DNA of 43,780 nucleotides, from positions 1 through 43,780 of the forward strand of contig JRUP01000051.1 of assembly GCA_000773965.1 (NCBI GenBank), written 5' to 3'. This DNA comes from Enterobacter cancerogenus (GTDB lineage Bacteria > Pseudomonadota > Gammaproteobacteria > Enterobacterales > Enterobacteriaceae). Both the position numbers and the translations under genes were made by a program. Below are positions 24,500-32,344 of the stretch, in pieces (the first letter of the stretch is position 1; every line of letters begins with the position of its first letter). The notes beneath the pieces are model-generated. The model was not told the origin of the DNA. It searched no databases and saw only the letters and a program-made list of their open reading frames with translations.

Positions 24500-24680
24500 G
24501 AGACCAAGGCTCCAAACATTTTATAAACGAAAAGAATTACTACCCACACCCATTACGATTGATGGAGGAGTGTAATCGTTCAGCATATAACTCCCCAATC
24601 GGGAGTATTGTCAGGTGATACATAGCTTGCTATCACCTGCGATTCTGCTCGAATCGCGCCATACCAATATCGGCAGGCCC
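24500..24680 (-). promoter_or_regulatory. S10 operon leader, L4-responsive attenuator and translational control region
   Basis: About 180 bases of untranslated leader precede rpsJ. Three stem-loops are visible: a 7-bp stem (24639-24657), a 9-bp stem CAGGTGATA/TATCACCTG (24612-24639), and a long imperfect hairpin closed by CGATTG/CAATCG (24556-24601). In E. coli the last two correspond by position to the HD and HE hairpins through which L4 represses transcription and translation. The assignment here rests on position and structure. Confidence 0.72.
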
Positions 24681-24684
24681 GCGC

Positions 24685-24712
24685 ATTATACGCAAATCAG
24701 TTCAGGAAGCAA
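24685..24712 (-). promoter_or_regulatory. S10 operon promoter
   Basis: On the minus strand TTGCTT (24707-24712) and a perfect TATAAT (24685-24690) are separated by 16 bp. They are followed by the GC-rich discriminator GCGCGGGCC, as at other stringently controlled ribosomal promoters. The predicted start leaves a leader of about 180 bases. Confidence 0.78.
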
Positions 24713-24756
24713 CCCGTGATGCGTTTTTAACCACATCAATTGCGGACTAAATGCGA

Positions 24757-24798
24757 AAAAGCCTGTATGGGGCTCGATATTTCCCCCTACAGGCTCTG
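24757..24798 (-). terminator. Terminator after bfr
   Basis: On the minus strand GCCTGTAGGGG pairs with CCCCATACAGGC (one bulged base), followed by TTTTT. It lies about 25 bases past the bfr stop and upstream of the S10 promoter. The 323 bases between bfr and rpsJ hold only this terminator, the S10 promoter and the S10 leader. Confidence 0.75.
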
Positions 24799-24822
24799 TG
24801 ACATTGCTACAACGAAAGGGTT

Positions 24823-25305
24823 TTAGTCTGTGCTTTCTTCTTTTAATTGCGCCTGCAGGTAATTCTGCAAACCGAGTTTTTGAATCAGGTCGAGTTCTGT
24901 TTCCAGCCAGTCAATGTGATGCTCTTCCTCACCCAGAATCTCAATCATCATGTCGCGGCTGACGTAATCATGCACCTTGTCGGCATAGGCAATCGCTTCA
25001 CGTAAATCCTTCGCCCCTTCTAACTCCAGCGTCAGATCGGATTGCAACATTTCCGGGACATCTTCACCAATACGCAACCGGCCGAGATCCTGCAAATTTG
25101 GAATCCCTTCAAGGAAAAGAATGCGCTCGATGTATTTGTCCGCATGCTTCATTTCATCAATGGATTCGTGATATTCGACATCGTTGAGGCGAATAAGCCC
25201 CCAGTTTTTGAACATACGTGCATGAAGAAAGTACTGATTAATCGCAACCAGTTCATTCCCCAGCAGTTTATTGAGATGAGTTATGATTTTACTGTCGCCC
25301 TTCAT
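24823..25305 (-). CDS. bfr: Bacterioferritin
   Basis: Bfr assembles into a 24-mer cage that oxidises Fe2+ and stores ferric mineral, with haem between subunit pairs. The 160-residue four-helix protein has the haem ligand Met52 (ESIDEMKHADKY). The ferroxidase ligands Glu18, Glu51 and His54 are visible, with further ligands in the DLTLELEGAKD and GEEEHHIDWLE segments. It has its own promoter upstream. The ferredoxin that releases its iron, bfd, lies directly upstream, 104 bp away. Confidence 0.97.
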   Translation of the reverse strand: MKGDSKIITHLNKLLGNELVAINQYFLHARMFKNWGLIRLNDVEYHESIDEMKHADKYIERILFLEGIPNLQDLGRLRIGEDVPEMLQSDLTLELEGAKDLREAIAYADKVHDYVSRDMMIEILGEEEHHIDWLETELDLIQKLGLQNYLQAQLKEESTD

Positions 25306-25333
25306 TTTGCTTCCTCCGCTTCCAGGTAAATAG

Positions 25334-25361
25334 ATCGTAGATGCGGATAAAAAGAAGTCAA
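25334..25361 (-). promoter_or_regulatory. bfr promoter
   Basis: On the minus strand TTGACT (25356-25361, five of six consensus) is followed after 16 bp by TACGAT (25334-25339). This places the start about 25 bases before the bfr ATG. GGAGG lies before the ATG. Confidence 0.5.
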
Positions 25362-25409
25362 AAAAACAGGACTGTTTTTGTGGTTATTGCCGGAGGATGT
25401 CGAATCGAC

Positions 25410-25604
25410 CTAAGCGATTTCTTTGTACAGCGGTACCTTCTGCAGCTCATCATCCATAATCTCGCGCGCAAAACGGATGCACTTACCACACTGTTTTCCG
25501 ATAGGAACCAGTTGACGAAGATGTTGGATCGATTTGGGCTGATAGCGACGCACAACTTCGCGGAGGGTTTTGTCACTCACGGCATTACACAGACAGACGT
25601 ACAT
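25410..25604 (-). CDS. bfd: Bacterioferritin-associated ferredoxin Bfd
   Basis: Bfd carries a [2Fe-2S] cluster and reduces the ferric core of Bfr through its haem, mobilising stored iron. The 64-residue protein has the BFD fold with all four cluster cysteines: Cys4 and Cys6 (MYVCLC), Cys39 and Cys42 (KQCGKC). Length matches E. coli. The promoter carries a candidate Fur box, in line with expression when iron is short. Confidence 0.96.
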   Translation of the reverse strand: MYVCLCNAVSDKTLREVVRRYQPKSIQHLRQLVPIGKQCGKCIRFAREIMDDELQKVPLYKEIA

Positions 25605-25636
25605 TTACTGCGGACTCCAGTACAAATTCTGATCAA

Positions 25637-25665
25637 AGTGTAAATGAGAATGGTTTTTATTTCAA
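25637..25665 (-). promoter_or_regulatory. bfd promoter with candidate Fur box in the spacer
   Basis: On the minus strand TTGAAA (25660-25665) and TACACT (25637-25642) are separated by exactly 17 bp. The spacer holds TAAAAACCATTCTCA (25645-25659). This matches the 7-1-7 Fur consensus TGATAAT-N-ATTATCA at 10 of 14 positions, with a strong right half. Fur bound there would block polymerase, consistent with the iron control known for bfd in E. coli. Confidence 0.55.
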
Positions 25666-25710
25666 ACGTAGCTTTTGTGTGGGATTGGCTTGAACGGTGA
25701 ATTTCAGGCA

Positions 25711-25739
25711 AAAAAAAGAGCACCGAAGTGCTCTTTTTT
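25711..25739 (-). terminator. str operon terminator after tufA
   Basis: AAAAAAAGAGCAC and GTGCTCTTTTTT mirror each other around CGAA, giving a symmetric stem followed by T residues on both strands. It lies about 45 bases past the tufA stop. Confidence 0.9.
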
Positions 25740-25782
25740 CGTGCTGCGGTGGCTACCTAAGCAACCACCGACATTAACGCAA

Positions 25783-26967
25783 TTAAGCGAGAACTTCAGC
25801 AACAACGCCCGCACCAACAGTACGGCCGCCTTCACGGATTGCGAAACGCAGACCCTGGTCCATCGCGATTGGGTGGATCAGCTCAACGGTCATTTTCACG
25901 TTGTCGCCTGGCATTACCATCTCAACGCCTTCTGGCAGCTCAACGTTACCAGTCACGTCAGTAGTACGGAAGTAGAACTGTGGACGGTAGCCTTTGAAGA
26001 ACGGAGTATGACGGCCGCCTTCGTCTTTAGACAGTACGTATACTTCTGATACGAACTTGGTGTGTGGCTTGATGGTGCCTGGCTTAGCCAGTACCTGACC
26101 ACGCTGGATGTCTTCACGCTTGATACCGCGCAGCAGAACACCACAGTTTTCACCCGCCTGCCCCTGGTCCAGCAGCTTACGGAACATTTCAACGCCAGTA
26201 CAGGTAGACTTAACAGTCGCCTTGATACCAACGATTTCAACTTCGTCGCCCACTTTAACGATACCGCGCTCAACACGACCGGTTACAACAGTACCACGGC
26301 CTGAGATTGAGAATACGTCTTCGATTGGCAGCAGGAACGGCAGGTCGATTGCACGTACTGGCTCTGGGATGTAGTTATCCAGGTGACCAGCCAGCTCAAT
26401 GATCTTCTCTTCCCACTCAGCAACACCGTTCAGTGCCTGCAGAGCAGAACCGCGTACGATTGGAGTATCGTCGCCTGGGAAGTCGTAAGCTGACAGCAGA
26501 TCGCGAACTTCCATCTCTACCAGTTCCAGCAGCTCTTCATCATCAACCATGTCGCACTTGTTCAGGAACACGATGATGTAAGGAACGCCAACCTGACGAC
26601 CCAGCAGGATGTGCTCACGGGTCTGTGGCATTGGGCCATCAGTCGCAGCAACAACCAGGATCGCGCCGTCCATCTGCGCAGCACCGGTGATCATGTTTTT
26701 CACATAGTCGGCGTGGCCTGGGCAGTCAACGTGCGCGTAGTGGCGAGTCGGGGTTTCATATTCAACGTGTGAAGTGTTGATGGTGATACCACGAGCTTTC
26801 TCTTCTGGTGCGTTATCGATCTGATCGAACGCTTTAGCAGAGCCGCCGTAGGTTTTAGCCAGAACGGTGGTGATAGCTGCAGTCAGAGTGGTTTTACCAT
26901 GGTCAACGTGACCGATGGTGCCAACGTTTACGTGCAGTTTGTTACGCTGAAATTGCTCTTTCGCCAT
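25783..26967 (-). CDS. tufA: Elongation factor Tu
   Basis: EF-Tu-GTP brings aminoacyl-tRNA to the ribosomal A site. The 394-residue protein has the GTPase motifs GHVDHGKTT (G1), DCPGHADY (G3) and NKCDM (G4) in domain I. The two beta-barrel domains follow (GRVERGIVKVGDEV, PEGVEMVMPGDNV). As the last gene of the str operon it corresponds to tufA; a second copy (tufB) is usual in enterobacteria but is not in this window. Confidence 0.98.
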   Translation of the reverse strand: MAKEQFQRNKLHVNVGTIGHVDHGKTTLTAAITTVLAKTYGGSAKAFDQIDNAPEEKARGITINTSHVEYETPTRHYAHVDCPGHADYVKNMITGAAQMDGAILVVAATDGPMPQTREHILLGRQVGVPYIIVFLNKCDMVDDEELLELVEMEVRDLLSAYDFPGDDTPIVRGSALQALNGVAEWEEKIIELAGHLDNYIPEPVRAIDLPFLLPIEDVFSISGRGTVVTGRVERGIVKVGDEVEIVGIKATVKSTCTGVEMFRKLLDQGQAGENCGVLLRGIKREDIQRGQVLAKPGTIKPHTKFVSEVYVLSKDEGGRHTPFFKGYRPQFYFRTTDVTGNVELPEGVEMVMPGDNVKMTVELIHPIAMDQGLRFAIREGGRTVGAGVVAEVLA

Positions 26968-26987
26968 GGCGATAATTCCTTACGTTG

Positions 26988-27010
26988 TGCCTTCATGAGT
27001 CATGAAGGCA
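26988..27010. repeat. Perfect inverted repeat in the fusA-tufA spacer
   Basis: TGCCTTCATGA is repeated in inverted form across a single central base, giving an 11-bp perfect palindrome in the 69-base gap between fusA and tufA. As RNA it would form a hairpin of about nine pairs. There is no T-run after it, so it is not a simple terminator; a processing or stability element is possible. Confidence 0.7.
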
Positions 27011-27036
27011 TCAGTTCACAATTTTTAAACCGTAGC

Positions 27037-29151
27037 TTATTTGCTACGAGCTTCAATAACGGCCTGAGCGACGTTGTTCGGCGCATCATCGTACTTCAGG
27101 AACTCCATGGAGTAAGAAGCACGGCCTTTGGTCAGAGAACGCAGCTGGGTTGCATATCCGAACATTTCAGACAGTGGAACTTCAGCATGGATCTGAACGC
27201 CAGTAGCGTTAGATTCCTGTCCTTTGAGCATACCACGACGACGGCTAAGGTCACCGATAACGTCACCGGTGTTCTCTTCCGGAGTCTCTACTTCAACCTT
27301 CATGATCGGCTCAAGCAGAACGGGCTGTGCTTTCTTAAAGCCATCTTTGAAGGCTAAAGAAGCGGCCAGTTTAAACGCCAGCTCAGAGGAGTCAACGTCA
27401 TGGTAAGAACCGAAGTGCAGACGAACACCCAGATCTACTACCGGGTAACCGGCCAGTGGACCAGACTTCAGCTGCTCCTGGATACCTTTATCAACCGCAG
27501 GGATGTATTCAGTTGGAATCACACCACCCTTGATGTCGTTGACGAATTCGTAACCTTTAGGGTTAGAACCCGGCTCCAGTGGATACATGTCGATAACAAC
27601 ATGACCGTACTGACCACGACCACCAGACTGCTTAGCGTGTTTACCTTCAACATCGGTGATTTTAGCGCGAATCGCTTCGCGATAAGCAACCTGTGGTTTA
27701 CCGACGTTCGCTTCAACGTTGAACTCACGCTTCATACGGTCAACGATGATGTCGAGGTGCAGCTCACCCATACCCGCGATGATGGTCTGGTTAGATTCTT
27801 CATCAGTCCATACGCGGAAAGATGGATCCTCTTTTGCCAGACGACCCAGAGCCAGACCCATTTTTTCCTGGTCAGCTTTGGTTTTCGGCTCAACGGCGAT
27901 AGAGATTACTGGCTCTGGGAATTCCATGCGCTCAAGAATGATGACATTTTCTGGATCACACAGGGTGTCACCAGTGGTCACATCTTTCAGGCCGATCGCA
28001 GCTGCGATGTCGCCCGCACGAACTTCTTTGATCTCTTCACGTTTGTTAGCGTGCATCTGAACGATACGGCCCAGACGCTCACGGTTTGACTTAACCGGGT
28101 TGAACACGGTGTCACCGGTGTTAACAACACCAGAGTAAACGCGGAAGAAGGTCAGGTTACCCACAAACGGGTCGGTTGCGATTTTGAACGCCAGAGCAGC
28201 AAACGGCTCGTTGTCGTCAGAATGACGCTCAGCCGGCGTGTCTTTACCGTCGTCCAGCATACCGTTGATCGCGGTAACGTCAGTCGGTGCTGGCAGGTAT
28301 TCAACTACCGCATCCAGCATCGCCTGAACACCTTTGTTCTTAAATGCAGAACCACAGGTAACCAGGATGATTTCGTTTTTCAGCACGCGCTTACGCAGAG
28401 AAGTTTTGATCTCTTCTTCAGTCAGTTCTTCACCGCCGAAGAATTTCTCCATCAGCTCATCAGAACCTTCTGCAGCGGCTTCAACCAGATTCGCACGCCA
28501 TTCATCAGCCAGTTCCTGCATATCAGCTGGGATATCTTCGTAAACGAAGGTAACGCCCTGATCTTCATCGTTCCAGTTGATGGCTTTCATTTTCACCAGG
28601 TCAACAACACCGGTGAATTTCTCTTCTGCGCCGATTGCCAGCTGAAGCGGAACCGGGTTTGCACCCAGGCGCGTTTTCATCTGATCAACAACTTTCAGGA
28701 AGTTAGCACCCATGCGGTCCATTTTGTTAACGAACGCGATGCGTGGAACTTTATATTTGTTAGCCTGGCGCCATACGGTTTCAGACTGTGGCTGAACACC
28801 ACCAACCGCACAGTAAACCATTACTGCGCCATCAAGCACACGCATAGAACGCTCAACTTCGATGGTGAAGTCAACGTGTCCCGGGGTGTCAATGATGTTG
28901 ACGTGGTGTGGCTCGAACTGCTTAGCCATACCTGACCAGTAACAGGTGGTTGCAGCGGAAGTGATGGTAATACCACGTTCCTGTTCCTGCTCCATCCAGT
29001 CCATGGTTGCGGCGCCGTCATGCACTTCACCGATCTTGTGGTTTACACCGGTGTAGAACAGAACACGTTCGGTAGTGGTAGTTTTACCGGCGTCGATGTG
29101 AGCACTGATACCGATGTTACGATAGCGCTCAATGGGTGTTTTACGAGCCAT
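27037..29151 (-). CDS. fusA: Elongation factor G
   Basis: EF-G drives translocation and, with RRF, ribosome recycling. The 704 residues hold the GTPase motifs AHIDAGKTTTTER, DTPGHVDFT and NKMDRMGANF. Domains II to V follow, including domain IV (AYREAIRAKI, GRGQYGHVVID) whose tip enters the A site. Length equals the E. coli protein. It lies between rpsG and tufA in the str operon. Confidence 0.98.
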   Translation of the reverse strand: MARKTPIERYRNIGISAHIDAGKTTTTERVLFYTGVNHKIGEVHDGAATMDWMEQEQERGITITSAATTCYWSGMAKQFEPHHVNIIDTPGHVDFTIEVERSMRVLDGAVMVYCAVGGVQPQSETVWRQANKYKVPRIAFVNKMDRMGANFLKVVDQMKTRLGANPVPLQLAIGAEEKFTGVVDLVKMKAINWNDEDQGVTFVYEDIPADMQELADEWRANLVEAAAEGSDELMEKFFGGEELTEEEIKTSLRKRVLKNEIILVTCGSAFKNKGVQAMLDAVVEYLPAPTDVTAINGMLDDGKDTPAERHSDDNEPFAALAFKIATDPFVGNLTFFRVYSGVVNTGDTVFNPVKSNRERLGRIVQMHANKREEIKEVRAGDIAAAIGLKDVTTGDTLCDPENVIILERMEFPEPVISIAVEPKTKADQEKMGLALGRLAKEDPSFRVWTDEESNQTIIAGMGELHLDIIVDRMKREFNVEANVGKPQVAYREAIRAKITDVEGKHAKQSGGRGQYGHVVIDMYPLEPGSNPKGYEFVNDIKGGVIPTEYIPAVDKGIQEQLKSGPLAGYPVVDLGVRLHFGSYHDVDSSELAFKLAASLAFKDGFKKAQPVLLEPIMKVEVETPEENTGDVIGDLSRRRGMLKGQESNATGVQIHAEVPLSEMFGYATQLRSLTKGRASYSMEFLKYDDAPNNVAQAVIEARSK

Positions 29152-29183
29152 TTGATTCCTCTGATTCTGAGACGTTCTAAGTT

Positions 29184-29223
29184 AAAAAAGCCCAGCAGGT
29201 AAGCCACTGGGACGCCCGCTGGG
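29184..29223 (-). terminator. Terminator-like hairpin between rpsG and fusA
   Basis: On the minus strand CCCAGCGGG pairs with CCTGCTGGG (nine pairs, one G-U) and is followed by CTTTTTT. It sits inside the str operon 21 bases past the rpsG stop and about 33 bases before the fusA ATG, so full termination would cut off EF-G and EF-Tu. Partial termination or RNA processing is more likely. Confidence 0.55.
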
Positions 29224-29244
29224 TTAATAACAACTACGTGGCTG

Positions 29245-29715
29245 TTACCAGCGGTAGTGTGCGAACGCCTTGTTGGCTTCAGCCATACGGTGAACGTCTT
29301 CACGTTTCTTAACTGCAGTACCTTTGTTCTCTGCAGCGTCAGAAAGTTCGTTCGCCAGGCGAAGAGCCATTGATTTATCACCGCGTTTACGAGCAGCTTC
29401 AACGATCCAACGCATTGCCAGAGCATTACGACGAACCGGACGGACTTCAACTGGAACCTGGTAGGTTGAACCACCAACGCGACGTGACTTAACTTCTACA
29501 GTCGGACGTACGTTTTCGAGTGCAACTTCGAAAGCTTCCAGACCATCTTTACCTGCACGTTGAGCCAGGGTATCAAGTGCGGTATAGACGATAGATTCTG
29601 CAGTAGATTTTTTACCATCTACCATCAGGATGTTTACAAATTTAGCCAGCAATTCTGATCCGAACTTAGGATCTGGCAGGATTTTACGCTGACCAATGAC
29701 GCGACGACGTGGCAT
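29245..29715 (-). CDS. rpsG: 30S ribosomal protein S7
   Basis: S7 starts assembly of the 16S 3' domain, lies at the E site and represses the str operon. The 156-residue protein begins MPRRRVIGQRKILPDPKFGS and ends KAFAHYRW. It is thus the short form and lacks the C-terminal extension seen in E. coli K-12. It is followed by a 93-base gap with a terminator-like hairpin. Confidence 0.98.
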   Translation of the reverse strand: MPRRRVIGQRKILPDPKFGSELLAKFVNILMVDGKKSTAESIVYTALDTLAQRAGKDGLEAFEVALENVRPTVEVKSRRVGGSTYQVPVEVRPVRRNALAMRWIVEAARKRGDKSMALRLANELSDAAENKGTAVKKREDVHRMAEANKAFAHYRW

Positions 29716-29811
29716 GGAAATACTCCGTTGTTAATTCAGGATTGTCCAAAACTCTACGAGTTTATTTTGACATTAAAGTGAAAATGTTTGGCCTTACTTA
29801 ACGGAGAACCA
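29716..29811 (-). promoter_or_regulatory. rpsL-rpsG intercistronic region, expected S7 repression site
   Basis: The gap between rpsL and rpsG is 96 bases. In E. coli the gap between these genes is of similar size and is bound by S7 to inhibit rpsG translation and its coupling to rpsL. I did not resolve the secondary structure here, so this entry rests on position and length. Confidence 0.45.
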
Positions 29812-30186
29812 TTAAGCCTTTGGCTTCTTCACGCCGTACTTGGAGCGTGACTGCTTACGGTCTTTAACACCTGAGCAGTCAAGCGCGCCGCGAACGGTGT
29901 GGTAACGCACACCTGGCAAGTCTTTAACACGACCGCCACGGATCAGGATCACTGAGTGTTCCTGGAGGTTATGACCTTCACCGCCGATGTAGGAGGTAAC
30001 TTCAAAACCGTTAGTCAAACGCACACGGCAAACTTTACGCAGTGCTGAGTTTGGTTTTTTAGGGGTAGTGGTGTACACACGAGTACAAACACCACGTTTC
30101 TGCGGGCAAGCTTCCAGCGCAGGCACGTTGCTCTTTGCAACTTTGCGTACGCGTGGTTTGCGAACCAGCTGGTTAACTGTTGCCAT
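29812..30186 (-). CDS. rpsL: 30S ribosomal protein S12
   Basis: S12 lines the decoding centre and sets accuracy. The 124-residue protein has TPKKPNSALRK with Lys43 and GGRVKDLPGVRYH with Lys88. Both are the wild-type residues whose replacement gives streptomycin resistance or dependence, so no such change is present. It is the first gene of the str operon. Confidence 0.98.
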   Translation of the reverse strand: MATVNQLVRKPRVRKVAKSNVPALEACPQKRGVCTRVYTTTPKKPNSALRKVCRVRLTNGFEVTSYIGGEGHNLQEHSVILIRGGRVKDLPGVRYHTVRGALDCSGVKDRKQSRSKYGVKKPKA

Positions 30187-30262
30187 TAAATAGCTCCTGG
30201 GATTTAGCTTTTTGCTTCGTAAACACGTAATAAATCGCCTCGTATTACTACGAGGAGGCAGA

Positions 30263-30291
30263 ATTTTAGGGCTGTGTCAAAAGGGTGTCAA
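30263..30291 (-). promoter_or_regulatory. str operon promoter
   Basis: On the minus strand a perfect TTGACA (30286-30291) and TAAAAT (30263-30268) are spaced by 17 bp, just after tusB. The leader then holds a perfect 7-bp stem (30238-30255, CCTCGTA/TACGAGG with a 4-base loop) ahead of rpsL. It is strong by sequence, as expected for an operon making S12, S7, EF-G and EF-Tu. Confidence 0.82.
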
Positions 30292-30312
30292 GAAATAACC
30301 AGGTTTTCCTTG

Positions 30313-30600
30313 CTACCAGGCCACTTGTTGTTGGTGCTTCACCGTCATCGCAACGAAACCAGTATAGTCCAAACGTGCTACTTTGGTCGAAATTTGCTCA
30401 ACCAACCCACGCGCGACCACATCTTCCTCAAGAACCCAAAGCGCGGCCGGAGAGGCTTGCAGCTTGATGAACATCTGGCTGCCCTCAAGCGCGGCCGTGA
30501 CGCCATCCTGCATTAGCAGCAAGTCGTCGCCCTCCTGCATCAGCAGTAACAGGCTATCGATATCGCATTGCCAGGGTGATTGCAGCAGCGTGTAGAGCAT
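30313..30600 (-). CDS. tusB: Sulfurtransferase complex subunit TusB
   Basis: TusB is part of the TusBCD complex that relays sulfur from TusA to TusE and MnmA for 2-thiouridine at tRNA wobble position 34. The 95-residue DsrH-like protein begins MLYTLLQSPW and has LLLMQDGVTAAL and the ending MTVKHQQQVAW. It is 9 bp after tusC and is followed by the str promoter. Confidence 0.94.
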   Translation of the reverse strand: MLYTLLQSPWQCDIDSLLLLMQEGDDLLLMQDGVTAALEGSQMFIKLQASPAALWVLEEDVVARGLVEQISTKVARLDYTGFVAMTVKHQQQVAW

Positions 30601-30609
30601 GTTGGATTC

Positions 30610-30969
30610 TCAGAAACGAAGGATTCGATGATAAGTGGCGAGTTTCTGGCGCAGTGTCGCGGCATCCAGCACTTCAGCCGTCATCACGCGTTCAGCCGTC
30701 AGGCTTTGCCCGCGCGCATCAAGTGACTCGCGGCAGGCGAAACACTGGTCGATGTCGTAGAGATCGAGCACGCCGAACGTCGCGATATAGTTGCGAGCCA
30801 AAATCTGCTCAGGCTGCTGTGCGCGTTGCAGTTGCAGCACGCCATCGCCAATAAAGAACAGTCCAATGTCTTCGCTGAGCGCGCCAGTGGCCAGCACCGC
30901 ATCCAGCCCTTCCCTGCCCGCGCTGCTGCCGTGGGGGGCCTGAGTGAAAAGAAATGCCACACGATTCAT
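30610..30969 (-). CDS. tusC: Sulfurtransferase complex subunit TusC
   Basis: TusC is the DsrF-like subunit of the TusBCD heterohexamer. The 119 residues begin MNRVAFLFTQAPHGSSAGRE and have the GLDAVLATGAL and IGLFFIGDGVLQL strands. The start codon shares one base with the tusD stop. Confidence 0.94.
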   Translation of the reverse strand: MNRVAFLFTQAPHGSSAGREGLDAVLATGALSEDIGLFFIGDGVLQLQRAQQPEQILARNYIATFGVLDLYDIDQCFACRESLDARGQSLTAERVMTAEVLDAATLRQKLATYHRILRF

Positions 30970-31355
30970 CAGAATTGCACCAAACGATCACAGCTCAACG
31001 CGGCTTCTGCCAGCGCACCTAAGCCGCTCAGTTCAAAACCAGGCTGCAAATTACTGCCCACCAGTTTCAAGCGCGTCGCTTCCTGCTCATCCGTCACGCC
31101 ACGGCGCAATGCGGCGGCCACACAGATATTCAGGGCAGCACCGCTCTCTTCACGCAATTGCTGCCATGCGCGTACCACATCCACTTCATCGCTGGCAGGT
31201 GCACTCAGCTGATTAGCATTGAGCACGCCTTCTCTATAAAAGAACACACTTTCCAATTGGTGCCCTTCTTTAATCAGCGCACGGGCAAACAGCAAAGCAC
31301 TACTGGCATTCTGCGTACCGTATGCCGGCCCCGTCACCAGTAACGTATAACGCAT
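30969..31355 (-). CDS. tusD: Sulfurtransferase complex subunit TusD
   Basis: TusD is the DsrE-like subunit whose cysteine accepts the persulfide from TusA. The 128-residue protein has Cys78 in LNICVAAALRRG, at the same position as the active cysteine of E. coli TusD. It begins MRYTLLVTGPAYGTQNASSA. It overlaps yheO and tusC by one base each, so the whole yheO-tusDCB unit is translationally coupled. Confidence 0.95.
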   Translation of the reverse strand: MRYTLLVTGPAYGTQNASSALLFARALIKEGHQLESVFFYREGVLNANQLSAPASDEVDVVRAWQQLREESGAALNICVAAALRRGVTDEQEATRLKLVGSNLQPGFELSGLGALAEAALSCDRLVQF

Positions 31356-32077
31356 TAGCGATCCTGCCCCTGGAAGTCTCCACTTTTGAACTGGCGGATG
31401 TAGAGGTAAACCGTGTGTTTGGAAATATTGAGACGATCGGCGACCTGGTTAATCGCATCCTTGATATCAAAAATTCCCTTCTCGTACAGGTTGAGCACAA
31501 TCTGGCGATTCTTGGCGTTGTTCGACACATTGCGGTCGTTGCTCACTTCCTCAATGGTAAATTCCAGCGTTTGCATCACCAGGTCTTCGACTGAGCTGGC
31601 AAAGTTGACGTTGGAATCTACCTGCTGCATTTCCGGCGGCATAAAGGTCGACATAATCTGTGAGAACGGCACATCAAGGTTCATGTTGATGCACAGCAGG
31701 CCAATCACCCGCTGCTGACGATTGCGAATCGCAATAGTGACAGATTTCATCAGCACACCGCTTTTGGCGCGCGTGAAGTAAGCACGAGACACATTGCTGT
31801 CGGCACCATGCATATCATGCAGCATGCGCAATGCCAAATCGGTAATCGGCGAGCCCACTTTACGGCCGGTATGTTCACCGTTGGCGATGCGCACGGCGGA
31901 GCATTTCAAATCTTCCAGTGAGTGCAGCACGATTTCGCAGTGCGAGCCGATCAGCATCGCGAGGCCATCAACGACGGCTTCGTAAGATTTGAGAATATCG
32001 TAATCGGCTTGCTCGAACGGACGTTGCTCCAGTAAATCGAAGTCAGTCAGTTCACCGGGATTGAATGGATTAGACAT
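31355..32077 (-). CDS. yheO: YheO, PAS-like helix-turn-helix regulator
   Basis: The 240-residue protein has an N-terminal PAS-like YheO domain (about 20-140; AVVDGLAMLIGSHCEIVLHS). A C-terminal helix-turn-helix follows (DAINQVADRLNISKHTVYLY, about 208-227). Its targets are not established. I chose the ATG giving 240 residues, the E. coli length. An ATG three codons upstream (32086) and a longer open frame to 32134 are also possible. Linkage to tusDCB is conserved, but the reason is unknown. Confidence 0.88.
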   Translation of the reverse strand: MSNPFNPGELTDFDLLEQRPFEQADYDILKSYEAVVDGLAMLIGSHCEIVLHSLEDLKCSAVRIANGEHTGRKVGSPITDLALRMLHDMHGADSNVSRAYFTRAKSGVLMKSVTIAIRNRQQRVIGLLCINMNLDVPFSQIMSTFMPPEMQQVDSNVNFASSVEDLVMQTLEFTIEEVSNDRNVSNNAKNRQIVLNLYEKGIFDIKDAINQVADRLNISKHTVYLYIRQFKSGDFQGQDR

Positions 32078-32303
32078 CGAAGACATTACCCTAAATGGCT
32101 GGAGCCTGTCTCGACAGCTTTGGGGCAGACTCATATTGTGATAGTTGTGCAGGCGCTAGTCTGGCAAATGTCGGGAGGTTTAGCCAGAGCTTTACTCATT
32201 CCCCTAAACAATTTGGGTTGCTGCAAGACGGCATGTTGGTTCAGCCCTGAGCATGAGTGAGGATGGCGAGCACAGCCAGCGCAGCTCAAGTCTGGCGGAC
32301 AAA

Positions 32304-32330
32304 TAAAAACGCCGCCCGGAGGCGGCGTCA
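32304..32330 (-). terminator. Terminator after fkpA
   Basis: On the minus strand GACGCCGCC and GGCGGCGT form a strong GC stem around TCCG and are followed by TTTTTATTT. It lies about 15 bases past the fkpA stop. The rest of the gap to yheO (32135-32303) must hold the yheO promoter, but I see no convincing hexamers there. Confidence 0.85.
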
Positions 32331-32344
32331 GAAGCGCAAGCAGA

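Noticed and set aside
27400..28935. Two long plus-strand frames (229 and 237 codons) opposite fusA
   Set aside because: Same cause as above; the sequences are rich in Phe, His and Asn without any domain, as expected of antisense to a highly biased gene.
29812..30186. Possible streptomycin-resistance change in rpsL
   Set aside because: Lys43 and Lys88 are both wild type and their surroundings are unchanged.
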